A stretch of 42,152 nucleotides of DNA from Acidobacteriota bacterium (GTDB lineage Bacteria; Acidobacteriota; Terriglobia; Bryobacterales; Bryobacteraceae), in contig JACRKW010000088.1 of assembly GCA_016215215.1 (NCBI GenBank), positions 1 through 42,152 of the forward strand. Direction: 5' to 3'. Below, in pieces: positions 9,195 through 21,126 of this stretch. A program made the translations under genes and the position numbers. Positions within the stretch are counted from its first letter, which is position 1. Each line of letters begins with the position of its first letter. The notes beneath the pieces are model-generated. The model did not search any database, was not told the origin of the DNA, and saw nothing but the letters and a program-made list of their open reading frames with translations.

Positions 9195-9746
9195 ATGTCG
9201 AACCTTGCAGTCGCCAACCAGTACGCCAAGGCGCTCCTCGACGCCGTCTCCGCGCCGGCCACCAAAACCAATCCCGAAGAGGCCCTCGCGCAGCTCGACC
9301 AGTTCGCCGAGGTCCTCAAGTCCTCACACGAGTTGCACAACGCCCTGCTCTCGCCGGCCGTCAGCCACGATCAGAAGCAGCGCGTGCTCGACAGGCTCGC
9401 CTCCATGCTCGGCCTTGCCGGGCTGGTCAAGAATTTCCTGATGGTGGTCACACGCCACCGCCGCCTCAATTTGATGACCGATGTGCGCCTCCGTTTCCAG
9501 GCGCTTCTCGATGAAAGCGCCGGGCTCGTCCGTGCGCGCGTCGCCGCCGCCCAGCCGCTGTCGGACAACCAAAAAGCGGCCTTGGAAGGCGTGCTCGCCA
9601 GCGTCACCGGCAAACAGGTGCGCTGTGGTTATGAAGTGGACGGTGCGCTGCTCGGCGGCGTCTCCGTTCGTGTCGGTTCTACCATGTACGACGGTTCGGT
9701 CCGCGGCCAGCTCGATGGCCTCCGCCGCCGTCTCACCAGTAAGTAA
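9195..9746 (+). CDS. atpH: ATP synthase F1 subunit delta
   Basis: Delta joins the top of the alpha3beta3 head to the b stalk. The 183-residue product is of normal family length (~177). The N-terminal helical domain begins [17 protein letters not shown]. The C-terminal domain shows the conserved pattern [21 protein letters not shown] and then [25 protein letters not shown]. The start is ATG 9195 nine bases after the b stop, and atpA follows after 28 bp. Confidence 0.95.
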   Translation: MSNLAVANQYAKALLDAVSAPATKTNPEEALAQLDQFAEVLKSSHELHNALLSPAVSHDQKQRVLDRLASMLGLAGLVKNFLMVVTRHRRLNLMTDVRLRFQALLDESAGLVRARVAAAQPLSDNQKAALEGVLASVTGKQVRCGYEVDGALLGGVSVRVGSTMYDGSVRGQLDGLRRRLTSK

Positions 9747-9774
9747 AGGGTTCCCGAGAGAGAGCGAATATCGT

Positions 9775-11274
<1,500 letters not shown>

Positions 11275-11292
11275 GGGGCCAGCCAGCACGCC

Positions 11293-13639
<2,347 letters not shown>

Positions 13640-13642
13640 GCC

Positions 13643-14053
13643 ATGGCCGGCATGCTGCAGCTTGAAGTGGCCACTCCGGAACGGATGCTGCTCAAGGAGC
13701 AGGTCCGCGAGGTGGAAGTCCCCGGCGCCGGCGGCGCTCTCGGCATCCTGCCCGAGCACGCGCCGCTGCTCTCGGAGATCGGCAATGGCCGCCTCGGCTA
13801 CGTCCTGGCCGACGGCCGGCGTAAGTGGATGGCTGTGTGCGGTGGATACGTCGAGGTCCAGCCCGACCGCGTCCGCATCCTCGCTGACCGCGCTGAAAAC
13901 GCCGACGAAATCGATGTCAACCGCGCAGCCGCCGCCCTCAAGCGCGCCGAAGAACGCGTCCTCCATCCCCTCCCTGGCGTCGATGTCGCCCGCGCCCTCA
14001 ACGCCGCCGCCCGCGCCCAGGCCCGCCTCACCGCCGCCAAGAGCGCCAAGTAG
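13643..14053 (+). CDS. atpC: ATP synthase F1 subunit epsilon
   Basis: Epsilon sits at the foot of the rotor and can inhibit ATP hydrolysis. The 136-residue product has the N-terminal beta-sandwich (LQLEVATPERMLLKEQVREV, then GALGILPEHAPLLSEIGNG) and a C-terminal Ala/Arg-rich helical hairpin. It is the last gene of the cluster. Its stop is only 9 bp from the end of a convergent gene on the other strand, and no clear hairpin terminator was seen between them. Confidence 0.95.
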   Translation: MAGMLQLEVATPERMLLKEQVREVEVPGAGGALGILPEHAPLLSEIGNGRLGYVLADGRRKWMAVCGGYVEVQPDRVRILADRAENADEIDVNRAAAALKRAEERVLHPLPGVDVARALNAAARAQARLTAAKSAK

Positions 14054-14062
14054 CTTCAGCCG

Positions 14063-16141
14063 CTACCGCGCCACCATCACCAGCGGCGCCCTGGAGATTG
14101 CGAACTTCTGGCCCACTTGGTCCACCACGTTCAATTGCGCGGTGTATTCCCCGGCCGGCAACTCCTTCAGCGGAATCTCCAGGTACACCCCCGCTGTCTG
14201 ATTGCGCCCCTCCTTGAGCGCGCTCACCTGCACCGGCGCCGACTGCAGCACCATCTTCTTATCTCTGTACACCGTCACTGCCGCCGCCACGGCCGGCCGG
14301 CTCTGCTCCTCTGGCGCCGCCGGATCGTAGACCTCCGCATACACGTAAAGCGTCTGCCCCGCATGGAACACGTGCGTCACGCTCGGCAGTAGTTTCTGCT
14401 TGTCCCGCACCAGCGGATGGCTCTCCTGTTTCTTCGCCGCTTTCTTGTCCGCCACTCCCACCGCCTCTGTTACCGGCGTCCGCTGGCTGCTCCAGACCAC
14501 CGTGCTCAGCCGCGCCTTGTTCTTCACGTCGCCCAACTCAGGAATGGTGAAGCCGGTTTCGAACGTCCCCATCTTCCCCGTCTGGTTCTCACGCACCAGC
14601 ATCTTGATGCTGTACTTGCCCGGCGATAGCGTGAACCCCGTATCGTAGATCAGGTTCCGCGACGCCAATTGCCCCGCCTTCTCCTCCCGCAACTGGATCT
14701 TGATGCTGTCCCGTACCGCGGCCAGTTGAATTCCCTTGCTGTCTTTCACCTGTCCGATGAAATCGAACGTCGTCGTCTCCGCGCTGCCCTGCTTCTTCAG
14801 GGGTATCGCCGAGCCGGGTATCTTCACGGCTACCGGAATGAAATACCTCTCCCGGTTCATCCGGAACCAGTTCACCTCCAGCGCCAGCCGCAGATCCGTC
14901 ACCGGATCCCCCAGCAGGAGCGCATCCTGCAACTGCTTCTCCTTGTCCGAGCTATCGAAGCTCTTCCATTCCTTCTGCGCGAAGTACCCGCGCCGGAACT
15001 CCAGCTTTGCCTGCAGCCGCTTTCCCGTCTCCGGCGCCAGCTTCACGTCCACGCGCCGGAACTGCCCGTCCTTTCGTTCATCGTTGGAGTAGTAGCCCAG
15101 GATGTAGTAGCTCTGCATGTCCTCCTGCGCCTGCTGGATGCCCAGCGTCAGCTCGTTGTTGTCCAGCAGCGCCTTCCCTCCGGTGTCCTCGGCCAGCATC
15201 ACCAGCGTGTCCTCGCTGCTCAACTTGCTCTGCCGCTGCCGGTTCTGGGTCTGCCCGGAGAACATCCCCGTGCCTCGCCCGCTCCCGCCTCCGCCCGACG
15301 CCGCCCCGCCCGGAGGCTCCGCTTGCAAGCCCCGCACATCAATCGGGTAGAAACTCACGTTCGCGCGCACCGCCGCGTTCACCGTCGCCCGAAGCTGCGC
15401 CTGGTTGTCGTCCCCAGTCCGGCTGATGCCGCTCGAAAAGTACACAACTGCCTTCTTCTCCGGCAACGCCGCCAGCTTCTTTGCCATGTCCTCCAGAGCG
15501 CCCAGCTTCCGGTCCGTGTTGAAGATATTGAACTCCGTCTCGTCCGCCGCGTACGCCGAGCTGTCATCGCTCTCCGTATCCGTGTTGCCCTCCCCCGCCA
15601 GTTCGCTCATCTCGCCGGCCTGGTACTTCTTGATCAGCGCCAGCAGCGCCTCTTTGTCCGATGTGAACTCCTGGTCCACCTTCAGCCTCGACCCAAAGCT
15701 CACCACCTGCACCCGGTCCACCGGCGACATCTGCTCTTTGAGGAACTTCTCCGCCGCGTCTTTCGCCCGCACCTGTTCGGCCGGCTGCAGCGACGTCCAA
15801 TCGAAGAACAGGGTCAACAGCCGCCGGTCCCGGTACCGCGTGCTGCCCGCCGGAGGCGCGGCCGCAACCGGTGCTGCCGCCGCGCCCTCCAGCGACGCCG
15901 TGGCTACTCGCGGCGTCTCCTCCAGTTCCTGGAAATCGAAAACGCTCACCACCTGCGCCTTGCCGTTCTCCGTCACTGTGAAGTCCGTCTTCTGCAACCC
16001 CTTTACCGGACGGCCGTCCTTCCCTTTCACCGACACCGTGACGATCACCAGGTTCGCCGACGCCTTGAAGACCGGAGTCTCCTCCTGCCTCTGCGCTACC
16101 AGCGCGCCACATAGGACCATGGTCACAATCGCGCGCTTCAT
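14063..16141 (-). CDS. Secreted VWFA-domain protein (acidobacterial type)
   Basis: Predicted exported protein of 692 residues with a von Willebrand factor A-like domain. A signal peptide (MKRAIVTMVLCGALVAQ) is followed by a beta domain with VSVKGKDGRPVKGLQKTDF and TVTENGKAQ, typical of the VWFA-related proteins common in Acidobacteria. The VWA region runs from LLTLFFDWTSLQPAEQVRA to about residue 350. The metal-site motif reads DWTS and not DxSxS, so metal binding is uncertain. A Gly/Ser-rich loop, a line YYILGYYSNDERKDGQFRR, and C-terminal beta domains follow. The ATG overlaps the stop of the upstream receptor gene by one base (TGATG), so the two are translationally coupled. The function is unknown; a role in surface complexes is inference. 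Confidence 0.85.
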   Translation of the reverse strand: MKRAIVTMVLCGALVAQRQEETPVFKASANLVIVTVSVKGKDGRPVKGLQKTDFTVTENGKAQVVSVFDFQELEETPRVATASLEGAAAAPVAAAPPAGSTRYRDRRLLTLFFDWTSLQPAEQVRAKDAAEKFLKEQMSPVDRVQVVSFGSRLKVDQEFTSDKEALLALIKKYQAGEMSELAGEGNTDTESDDSSAYAADETEFNIFNTDRKLGALEDMAKKLAALPEKKAVVYFSSGISRTGDDNQAQLRATVNAAVRANVSFYPIDVRGLQAEPPGGAASGGGGSGRGTGMFSGQTQNRQRQSKLSSEDTLVMLAEDTGGKALLDNNELTLGIQQAQEDMQSYYILGYYSNDERKDGQFRRVDVKLAPETGKRLQAKLEFRRGYFAQKEWKSFDSSDKEKQLQDALLLGDPVTDLRLALEVNWFRMNRERYFIPVAVKIPGSAIPLKKQGSAETTTFDFIGQVKDSKGIQLAAVRDSIKIQLREEKAGQLASRNLIYDTGFTLSPGKYSIKMLVRENQTGKMGTFETGFTIPELGDVKNKARLSTVVWSSQRTPVTEAVGVADKKAAKKQESHPLVRDKQKLLPSVTHVFHAGQTLYVYAEVYDPAAPEEQSRPAVAAAVTVYRDKKMVLQSAPVQVSALKEGRNQTAGVYLEIPLKELPAGEYTAQLNVVDQVGQKFAISRAPLVMVAR

Positions 16142-19100
16142 CAGAACCTCATCCTGAGCACAAGCTGCAGGCTCCGCATCTGCCCGGCCGACGTCGCCAG
16201 CCCGTAATTGGCCGCGTTCACCACCGTTCCGTACCCCGTGATGTTCACGTGGTTGAGCGTGTTCTCCGTCTCCACCCGGCCCTCCAGCCTCCGGCGCGAG
16301 TTCTCGCCGATCTGCCACGACCTGCCGAAAGATGCGCTCAAGCTGAACATGCCCGGCCCCGGGATCGTGTTCCGGCCCGCGTTGCCAAACCGGTTGCCCG
16401 GCGGAATCGAAAACGCCAGCGTGTTGAAGTAACCGCTCCCGGACGTCACGCCCAAGCCTGTCGCATCTGCCCGCGCGCTGCCCGTCGCTCCGGTACCCGC
16501 ATCCGCCACCGCCCCCAGCACCCGCGCCGTCAGCGGACCGCCCGAGTTCATATTGATGTTCCCGTTCAGTGACCAGTCCTTCAGCACCGCCGTCAGCTTG
16601 TTGCGCTCCTTCATCCAGATTCCCTGCGGCCCGAAGGGAGACGATAGCGAGCCGTTGAAGTTCAACTGGTGCCTCCGGTCGAATCCCGACAGCCCGCGCT
16701 CCGCGCGGATATCTTTATCGTTCTGCACCACCGTGTTGCCCGTTCCTCCGATCGAAGATGCATTGTCGATCGACTTCGAGAACGTGTACAACGCGCTCCA
16801 CGCCACCCCTCGCCGCATCCGCCGGACCACCCTCAACTGCCCGGCATGAAAGATCGAGTTCCCCTCCGGGCTGTCGAACGTGAATCCCACGGCGTACGGA
16901 ATCGGCCTCCGGTCCTCGGCTGTTGCCGGTGACCCCGGCGGCGCCTGGTTGGGCATCCTCTGGATCACAAGCCTCGTCCCCTTCGTGCCCAGATAGCCGA
17001 ACTCGAACACGAATCCCTTCACATCCTGCTGCACGGAGACGTTCCACGTCTGCGCGTACGGCGCGTGGTACTCCGGATTCACCGCGTACGTGTTCTTTAT
17101 CGTCGTGTCCGCCGGCCCTACAAATGGACTAGTGATCAGCAGCGGCGCGCTCGCCGTCGTGTTGAACGTCGACGACGTAGCAAACGGCGGCTGCGAAATC
17201 AGGCGCGCCGGAATCCGGCTGAACACGGAGCCGTCGTAGAACAAACCGTATCCCACCCTCACAATCGTCTTCTTCTTCGGCCGCGGCTTCCAGCTCATCG
17301 CCACCCTCGGCGAGAAGTTGTTGCGGTCCGGCCTCACCATTCCCTGCGGCGCGACGCCTCCGTACGGCCCAGTCTGCCCCGCTGTCACGATCGCCGCCTG
17401 CGCGAATCCCGGCGCCAGGTCATAGTTCGATAGCCGTCCGTACTTCTCCTGGAACGGCTCCCAGTCGTCGTACCTCAGCCCGAGGTTCAAGGTCAGGTTC
17501 GGGCGCGCCCGCCACTCGTCCTGCACAAACGCCCCGTACTGCGATTGCCGCAGGTAACTGTCCGGCGCACCGTAACGAATGCTGCTCTGTTGCGGGTACC
17601 CCAGGAGGAAGTCCGCCAGGTCGTTGCCTGTCCTGGCCAGCGGCAACCCCGCCGCGTCCATGCCGCTCGTCGCCAGGCCGCCCCAGAACAGAGTCCCGCG
17701 GGCGTTGGCGTCAGCCAGCGTGTTCTGCTGCGTACGGTTGAATTCAAACCCGGCCGTCAGTGTGTGCTGCTTTCTCACCACGGACCACCCATCGCCGAAA
17801 TTGAAGGTGTTGACCACGCGTCGCGACCTTCCCCCGTCCGTCAGGTCGCCGTAATTCGTGAAGTTCAAGTTCGGCGGCCCATAGTTGGCCGGATCCCGCG
17901 ATGTGCCCAGAATCCCCAACATTCCCGCCACGTCCGCACCGAAACCGAAGTACGGCAGCGTCTGGTTGTAGTTGCGATTGAACCGCGCGTGCACGTTGTG
18001 GATCAGCCGCGGCGCGAACGTATGGCTCCAGTTCAGGTTGTAGTTCATCCCAGACCCGTCGCTGGAGTCGCGCCAGCCGTATAGCTGCACGTTCTCGCTC
18101 ACCCGCCGCTGCCAGCTCATGTCGTACGCCAGACGGTCCTTCTTCGTCAATGTCCGGTTCAGCCGCAGGCTCAGCGTGTCCGTCTTCTGCGGCACAGTGG
18201 TCGTATACCTGTAGTTCTGCAGCGTGCCCGTGCCTTCGGTTGGCAGAGGGATATATCCCAGCAAGCCCCGCGACACGCTATTGATCCGCGCCCCAGGAAT
18301 CACGTTGCCCGCAAATGGAGCCCCCGAAAGCGGGTCGTAGATCGTCGTACTCTTCGTGCCCAGGTTGTTGAAATCCCCGGCCCGCATCGCCTCAGTTGGC
18401 ATCAGCGCGTAGCCGTTGTACACGTTGCTGCCCCGCTGGCCCATGTAGTTGATGAAGAAGAAGCTCTGGTTCGGCTTGAACAGCTTCCCCAGAGATAGCG
18501 GTCCTCCCAGCGATACGCCGAACCGTTCCTGCGCATACGAGGGCTTCTCCACGCTCCTTCCATTCAGCGCATACGGCGACGCATCGAACAGCCCGTTCCG
18601 CAGACTCAAGTTCGCCATTCCCCGGATCTGGTCTCTAGTCCTCCTCGACCGGTTCCCGAATCCTTCAGTGTTCCGCTGCCGCATCCGGGCCTCAAACTCC
18701 TTGCGGAACTTCTCCCGGTCCTCCGGACTCATGCTCGCCATGTCAGGCGGCCCACCCATTCCCGGTCTGCCGCCGAACTGCCCCGGTCCTCCGGGTCCTC
18801 CCGGACCCCGCATCCCCCCTCCTCCGGGACCTCCCGGGCCGCCCGGCCCCCCCCGGCCACCGCCGCCTCCACCGCCACCGAATCCGCCCGCTGCGCCGCC
18901 AAATCCAGGGGCGCCTCCTCCGCCACCCATCCCTCCTATGCCACCCTCGCCCATCCCCCCGGGCCGCATCCCAAAGTCCATCATCATCGGCCGCTCCGGC
19001 TCTTGCAGCCCCCGGCTCATCGATCCTTGCACCAGGAAGGCCTCGCTGCTCTCTCCCGATTCGGCGGCTGGCGGCGCCGAAGGGACTTGCGCCAGCGCGC

Positions 19101-19509
19101 GCGCTACCTGCGTCTCCACCGTCTCCCCGTTCTCCGCCGCTTGCCCGTTCTGCACCTGTGCGGCCTGTCCCGATCCCGGCCTCATCGCCGCCCGGTACGG
19201 CCTCAGTGTGAGCGCCAATTCGGCCTTGCCCGCCCGCTCCTCCTCCTTCACTTCCCTCGCCAGAGGCTGGAAGCCGAACAACCGCACCTCCGCCCGCAGC
19301 GGCCCCGCCGGCAAACCATTGAGAGAGAAGCCACCCTCGTCGTCGGTCACCGTCGTCCAGCTTTGCCCGCCTAGACGCACCGTGACCTCTGCTCCAGGCA
19401 CCCCCGCCCCCCCCGACACCACCCGGCCCGACCACGCCGTCTGCGCTTCCAGTCCGGTCGCCAGCAGCCCCCACAACGCCACCATCGACAGATTGAAAAT
19501 CGCCTTCAC
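16141..19509 (-). CDS. TonB-dependent receptor-like outer-membrane protein with Gly/Pro-rich segment and reduced plug
   Basis: Predicted outer-membrane barrel protein of 1122 residues. It has a signal peptide (about 1-22), a carboxypeptidase-regulatory-like domain (24-105), a linker, and then a Gly/Pro/Met-rich low-complexity stretch (about 180-254). Barrel patterns follow: SPYALNGRSVEKPSYAQ, RFGVSLGGPLSLGKLF, VQDEWRARPNLTLNLGLRYD, and the C-terminus LQLVLRMRF ending in Phe. The usual Oar plug phrases (LPLNGR, DG-x-xN, GTGGQI-x-VVTKSGSN) are not found; only AFLVQGSMSRGLQ is left at that place. The start is GTG 19509, because the nearby ATG is out of frame. It overlaps the VWFA gene by one base. 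The substrate is unknown. Confidence 0.85.
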   Translation of the reverse strand: MKAIFNLSMVALWGLLATGLEAQTAWSGRVVSGGAGVPGAEVTVRLGGQSWTTVTDDEGGFSLNGLPAGPLRAEVRLFGFQPLAREVKEEERAGKAELALTLRPYRAAMRPGSGQAAQVQNGQAAENGETVETQVARALAQVPSAPPAAESGESSEAFLVQGSMSRGLQEPERPMMMDFGMRPGGMGEGGIGGMGGGGGAPGFGGAAGGFGGGGGGGGRGGPGGPGGPGGGGMRGPGGPGGPGQFGGRPGMGGPPDMASMSPEDREKFRKEFEARMRQRNTEGFGNRSRRTRDQIRGMANLSLRNGLFDASPYALNGRSVEKPSYAQERFGVSLGGPLSLGKLFKPNQSFFFINYMGQRGSNVYNGYALMPTEAMRAGDFNNLGTKSTTIYDPLSGAPFAGNVIPGARINSVSRGLLGYIPLPTEGTGTLQNYRYTTTVPQKTDTLSLRLNRTLTKKDRLAYDMSWQRRVSENVQLYGWRDSSDGSGMNYNLNWSHTFAPRLIHNVHARFNRNYNQTLPYFGFGADVAGMLGILGTSRDPANYGPPNLNFTNYGDLTDGGRSRRVVNTFNFGDGWSVVRKQHTLTAGFEFNRTQQNTLADANARGTLFWGGLATSGMDAAGLPLARTGNDLADFLLGYPQQSSIRYGAPDSYLRQSQYGAFVQDEWRARPNLTLNLGLRYDDWEPFQEKYGRLSNYDLAPGFAQAAIVTAGQTGPYGGVAPQGMVRPDRNNFSPRVAMSWKPRPKKKTIVRVGYGLFYDGSVFSRIPARLISQPPFATSSTFNTTASAPLLITSPFVGPADTTIKNTYAVNPEYHAPYAQTWNVSVQQDVKGFVFEFGYLGTKGTRLVIQRMPNQAPPGSPATAEDRRPIPYAVGFTFDSPEGNSIFHAGQLRVVRRMRRGVAWSALYTFSKSIDNASSIGGTGNTVVQNDKDIRAERGLSGFDRRHQLNFNGSLSSPFGPQGIWMKERNKLTAVLKDWSLNGNINMNSGGPLTARVLGAVADAGTGATGSARADATGLGVTSGSGYFNTLAFSIPPGNRFGNAGRNTIPGPGMFSLSASFGRSWQIGENSRRRLEGRVETENTLNHVNITGYGTVVNAANYGLATSAGQMRSLQLVLRMRF
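18748..18972 (-). repeat. Gly/Pro-rich low-complexity coding segment (GPGGPGG type)
   Basis: Residues 180-254 of the receptor are mostly Gly with Pro, Met, Phe and Arg. They include runs of eight Gly and tandem GPG triplets. The DNA is a degenerate run of GGN codons, seen as CCN on the + strand. Such stretches are flexible and prone to slippage during replication, so length differences between strains are expected. Confidence 0.85.
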
Positions 19510-19617
19510 ACTGATGCAAGACGCCGTCTGAGGGGCCGCAGATTACACCACGCCTACCACCGTCTGTAATGTTTCGTAATCCCTACCCCCCGCCCATCAA
19601 CCTTCCGATAGCCCCTT

Positions 19618-20205
19618 GTGAGAATGCCGCTGGCGCCCTGCGCTCTCTTCATCCTGAATATCCTGCCGGCGACGTCCCAAACTCCACAACAGAACGCCGC
19701 CGCCCGCCAGGCCGCGTCGGTTGCCCGCCAGTTGCGTTCAGTCCAGCGCCAGATGGCCCGGCCCCTATCCGTACCCCTCGAAACCTCACATCCTGTCGCC
19801 GATTGCTCTCCTCTCAACCCTGCTGGACTCGACTCCAGCCTCCGTAAGTCCGCCGTCGAGAACGGCCTCACCCCGGATCTGCTCCGTGCCGTCATCCAGC
19901 GTGAATCCGCCTTCGACCCCTGCGCCGTCAGCCGCTCCGGCGCCCTCGGACTCATGCAGTTGATGCCCGGTACTGCCTTCGACCTAGGCGTGGAAGACCC
20001 CTTCAACCCCGAGCAGAACATCGCCGCCGGTAGCCGCTTTCTCCGCCTCCTGCTCGACCGCTTCGGCGGCGACCTGCCCCTCGCCCTCGGAGCCTACAAC
20101 GCCGGGCCGGCGCGTGTTGCCGCCGCCGGCGGCATCCCGCCCATCCGCGAAACCCGCGATTACGTCGACGGCATCATGCGCCGCCTCAACCCGCCCTCAC
20201 ATTGA
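19618..20205 (+). CDS. Lytic transglycosylase (SLT domain) family protein
   Basis: Predicted exported murein lyase that cuts the MurNAc-GlcNAc bond in peptidoglycan. The 195-residue product has an N-terminal hydrophobic segment, a basic/Gln-rich linker, and a C-terminal SLT domain. In that domain AVIQRESAFDPCAVSRSGA holds the catalytic Glu, GLMQLMPGTA is the second motif, and ALGAYNAGPARV is the third. The start may be GTG 19618 or ATG 19624; no good ribosome binding site decides. It is divergent from the minus-strand TonB receptor, with about 108 bp between. Confidence 0.85.
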   Translation: MRMPLAPCALFILNILPATSQTPQQNAAARQAASVARQLRSVQRQMARPLSVPLETSHPVADCSPLNPAGLDSSLRKSAVENGLTPDLLRAVIQRESAFDPCAVSRSGALGLMQLMPGTAFDLGVEDPFNPEQNIAAGSRFLRLLLDRFGGDLPLALGAYNAGPARVAAAGGIPPIRETRDYVDGIMRRLNPPSH

Positions 20206-20397
20206 CCTGAGTCGCCCGTCTCGCTCTGACGCTCCGGATTCTCCCACCCGCCCGTGCGCAACCTGAGTTTCTCCTTAACTAAGGTGATCGCCGTATTCCT
20301 ACTCTATTACTTTTCTTCGCCTAATCCTGACTCGGGAAACCTGTTCCCAGACATCGGTATCTCTACCTACTAGGTTGATTCCTGAAAGGCGGCCCCC

Positions 20398-21117
20398 ATG
20401 GCTAGCAGACAAGCGCTCTTCCTGGCGGCGTACTTGACTTGCACCTGCGGACTCTTTCACCTGAAGTCCGAGGATCGCAAGAAAGACGCCGTCTCCCGCC
20501 CCGACGATGTGCAACGAGACTTCTTCCAGTCCATCAATGCGCGCATCCCGCGGGCTCCTGTCCGGGAACTTGAGTTTTGGGCCATCCCAGACGCGGCTCT
20601 CGTCGTCTTCGCTTTGCGCCGATCTAAGTGCGCCGCGAAGGTCGGAGGTGAATTCCGCGACTACGTCAAGACCCGTCTGGAGACCACCAAGTACCTGCGC
20701 TTTTCCTTCTCGGCGGCCCGAAAAGTCGCCGAGAACCGCATACTGGGCCTGCTAGCCATCTCCAACGTAACCGAGCGCCGGATCGGACTCATGCAGCCCT
20801 TCTTCTCCCCCTCCGCCGCGAGAACCGAAATCGGCGCCACCGGCGTTCTTGAGGTCACCAACCTGCTTCCTCAGATCGAGCTGACTCATGGATTCCGAAC
20901 CGGCAGCTTGACCGAGCGAATTCTTCGGGCGCTGATGGTATTGCATGAACAGGGTCACTTGAATCACGCAATCCCTGTCGACGACGGGTGCCTCCCTCAG
21001 TCCATGCACAATACACGCGACATCGCCGAGGCCTGCTTCGAGGAAATCGTCGAGCCCCTCTCCGAACACCTGCTGACCGCGTTCAGCACCTCCGGTTGCG
21101 TCGGCGGCAGGCGTTAG
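20398..21117 (+). CDS. Hypothetical protein with N-terminal hydrophobic segment and HExxH motif
   Basis: Not recognised as a named family. The 239-residue product has a hydrophobic N-terminus (about 5-20, with CTCGL) that could be a signal peptide. A mixed region follows, then VLHEQGHLNH with HEQGH at 183-187, which fits the zinc-metallopeptidase HExxH pattern. Downstream come SMHNTRDIAEACFEEI (202-217), with glutamates that might be a third ligand. The chance occurrence of HExxH cannot be excluded, but its place inside an amphipathic helix (ILRALMVLHEQGHL) supports it. The stop is 9 bp from the end of the convergent winged-helix gene. Codon use is less C-biased than in its neighbours. Activity as a protease is inference. 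Confidence 0.6.
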   Translation: MASRQALFLAAYLTCTCGLFHLKSEDRKKDAVSRPDDVQRDFFQSINARIPRAPVRELEFWAIPDAALVVFALRRSKCAAKVGGEFRDYVKTRLETTKYLRFSFSAARKVAENRILGLLAISNVTERRIGLMQPFFSPSAARTEIGATGVLEVTNLLPQIELTHGFRTGSLTERILRALMVLHEQGHLNHAIPVDDGCLPQSMHNTRDIAEACFEEIVEPLSEHLLTAFSTSGCVGGRR

Positions 21118-21126
21118 CGGTCGCCG

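Noticed and set aside
18748-18972. CRISPR-like or tandem repeat array
   Set aside because: The repeats are degenerate GGN/CCN codons inside a continuous reading frame, not spaced identical repeats.
20334-20348. Palindrome GGGAA-ACCTG-TTCCC upstream of the HExxH gene
   Set aside because: Five-base arms are too short to stand above chance; could be an operator half-site pair, but nothing else supports it.
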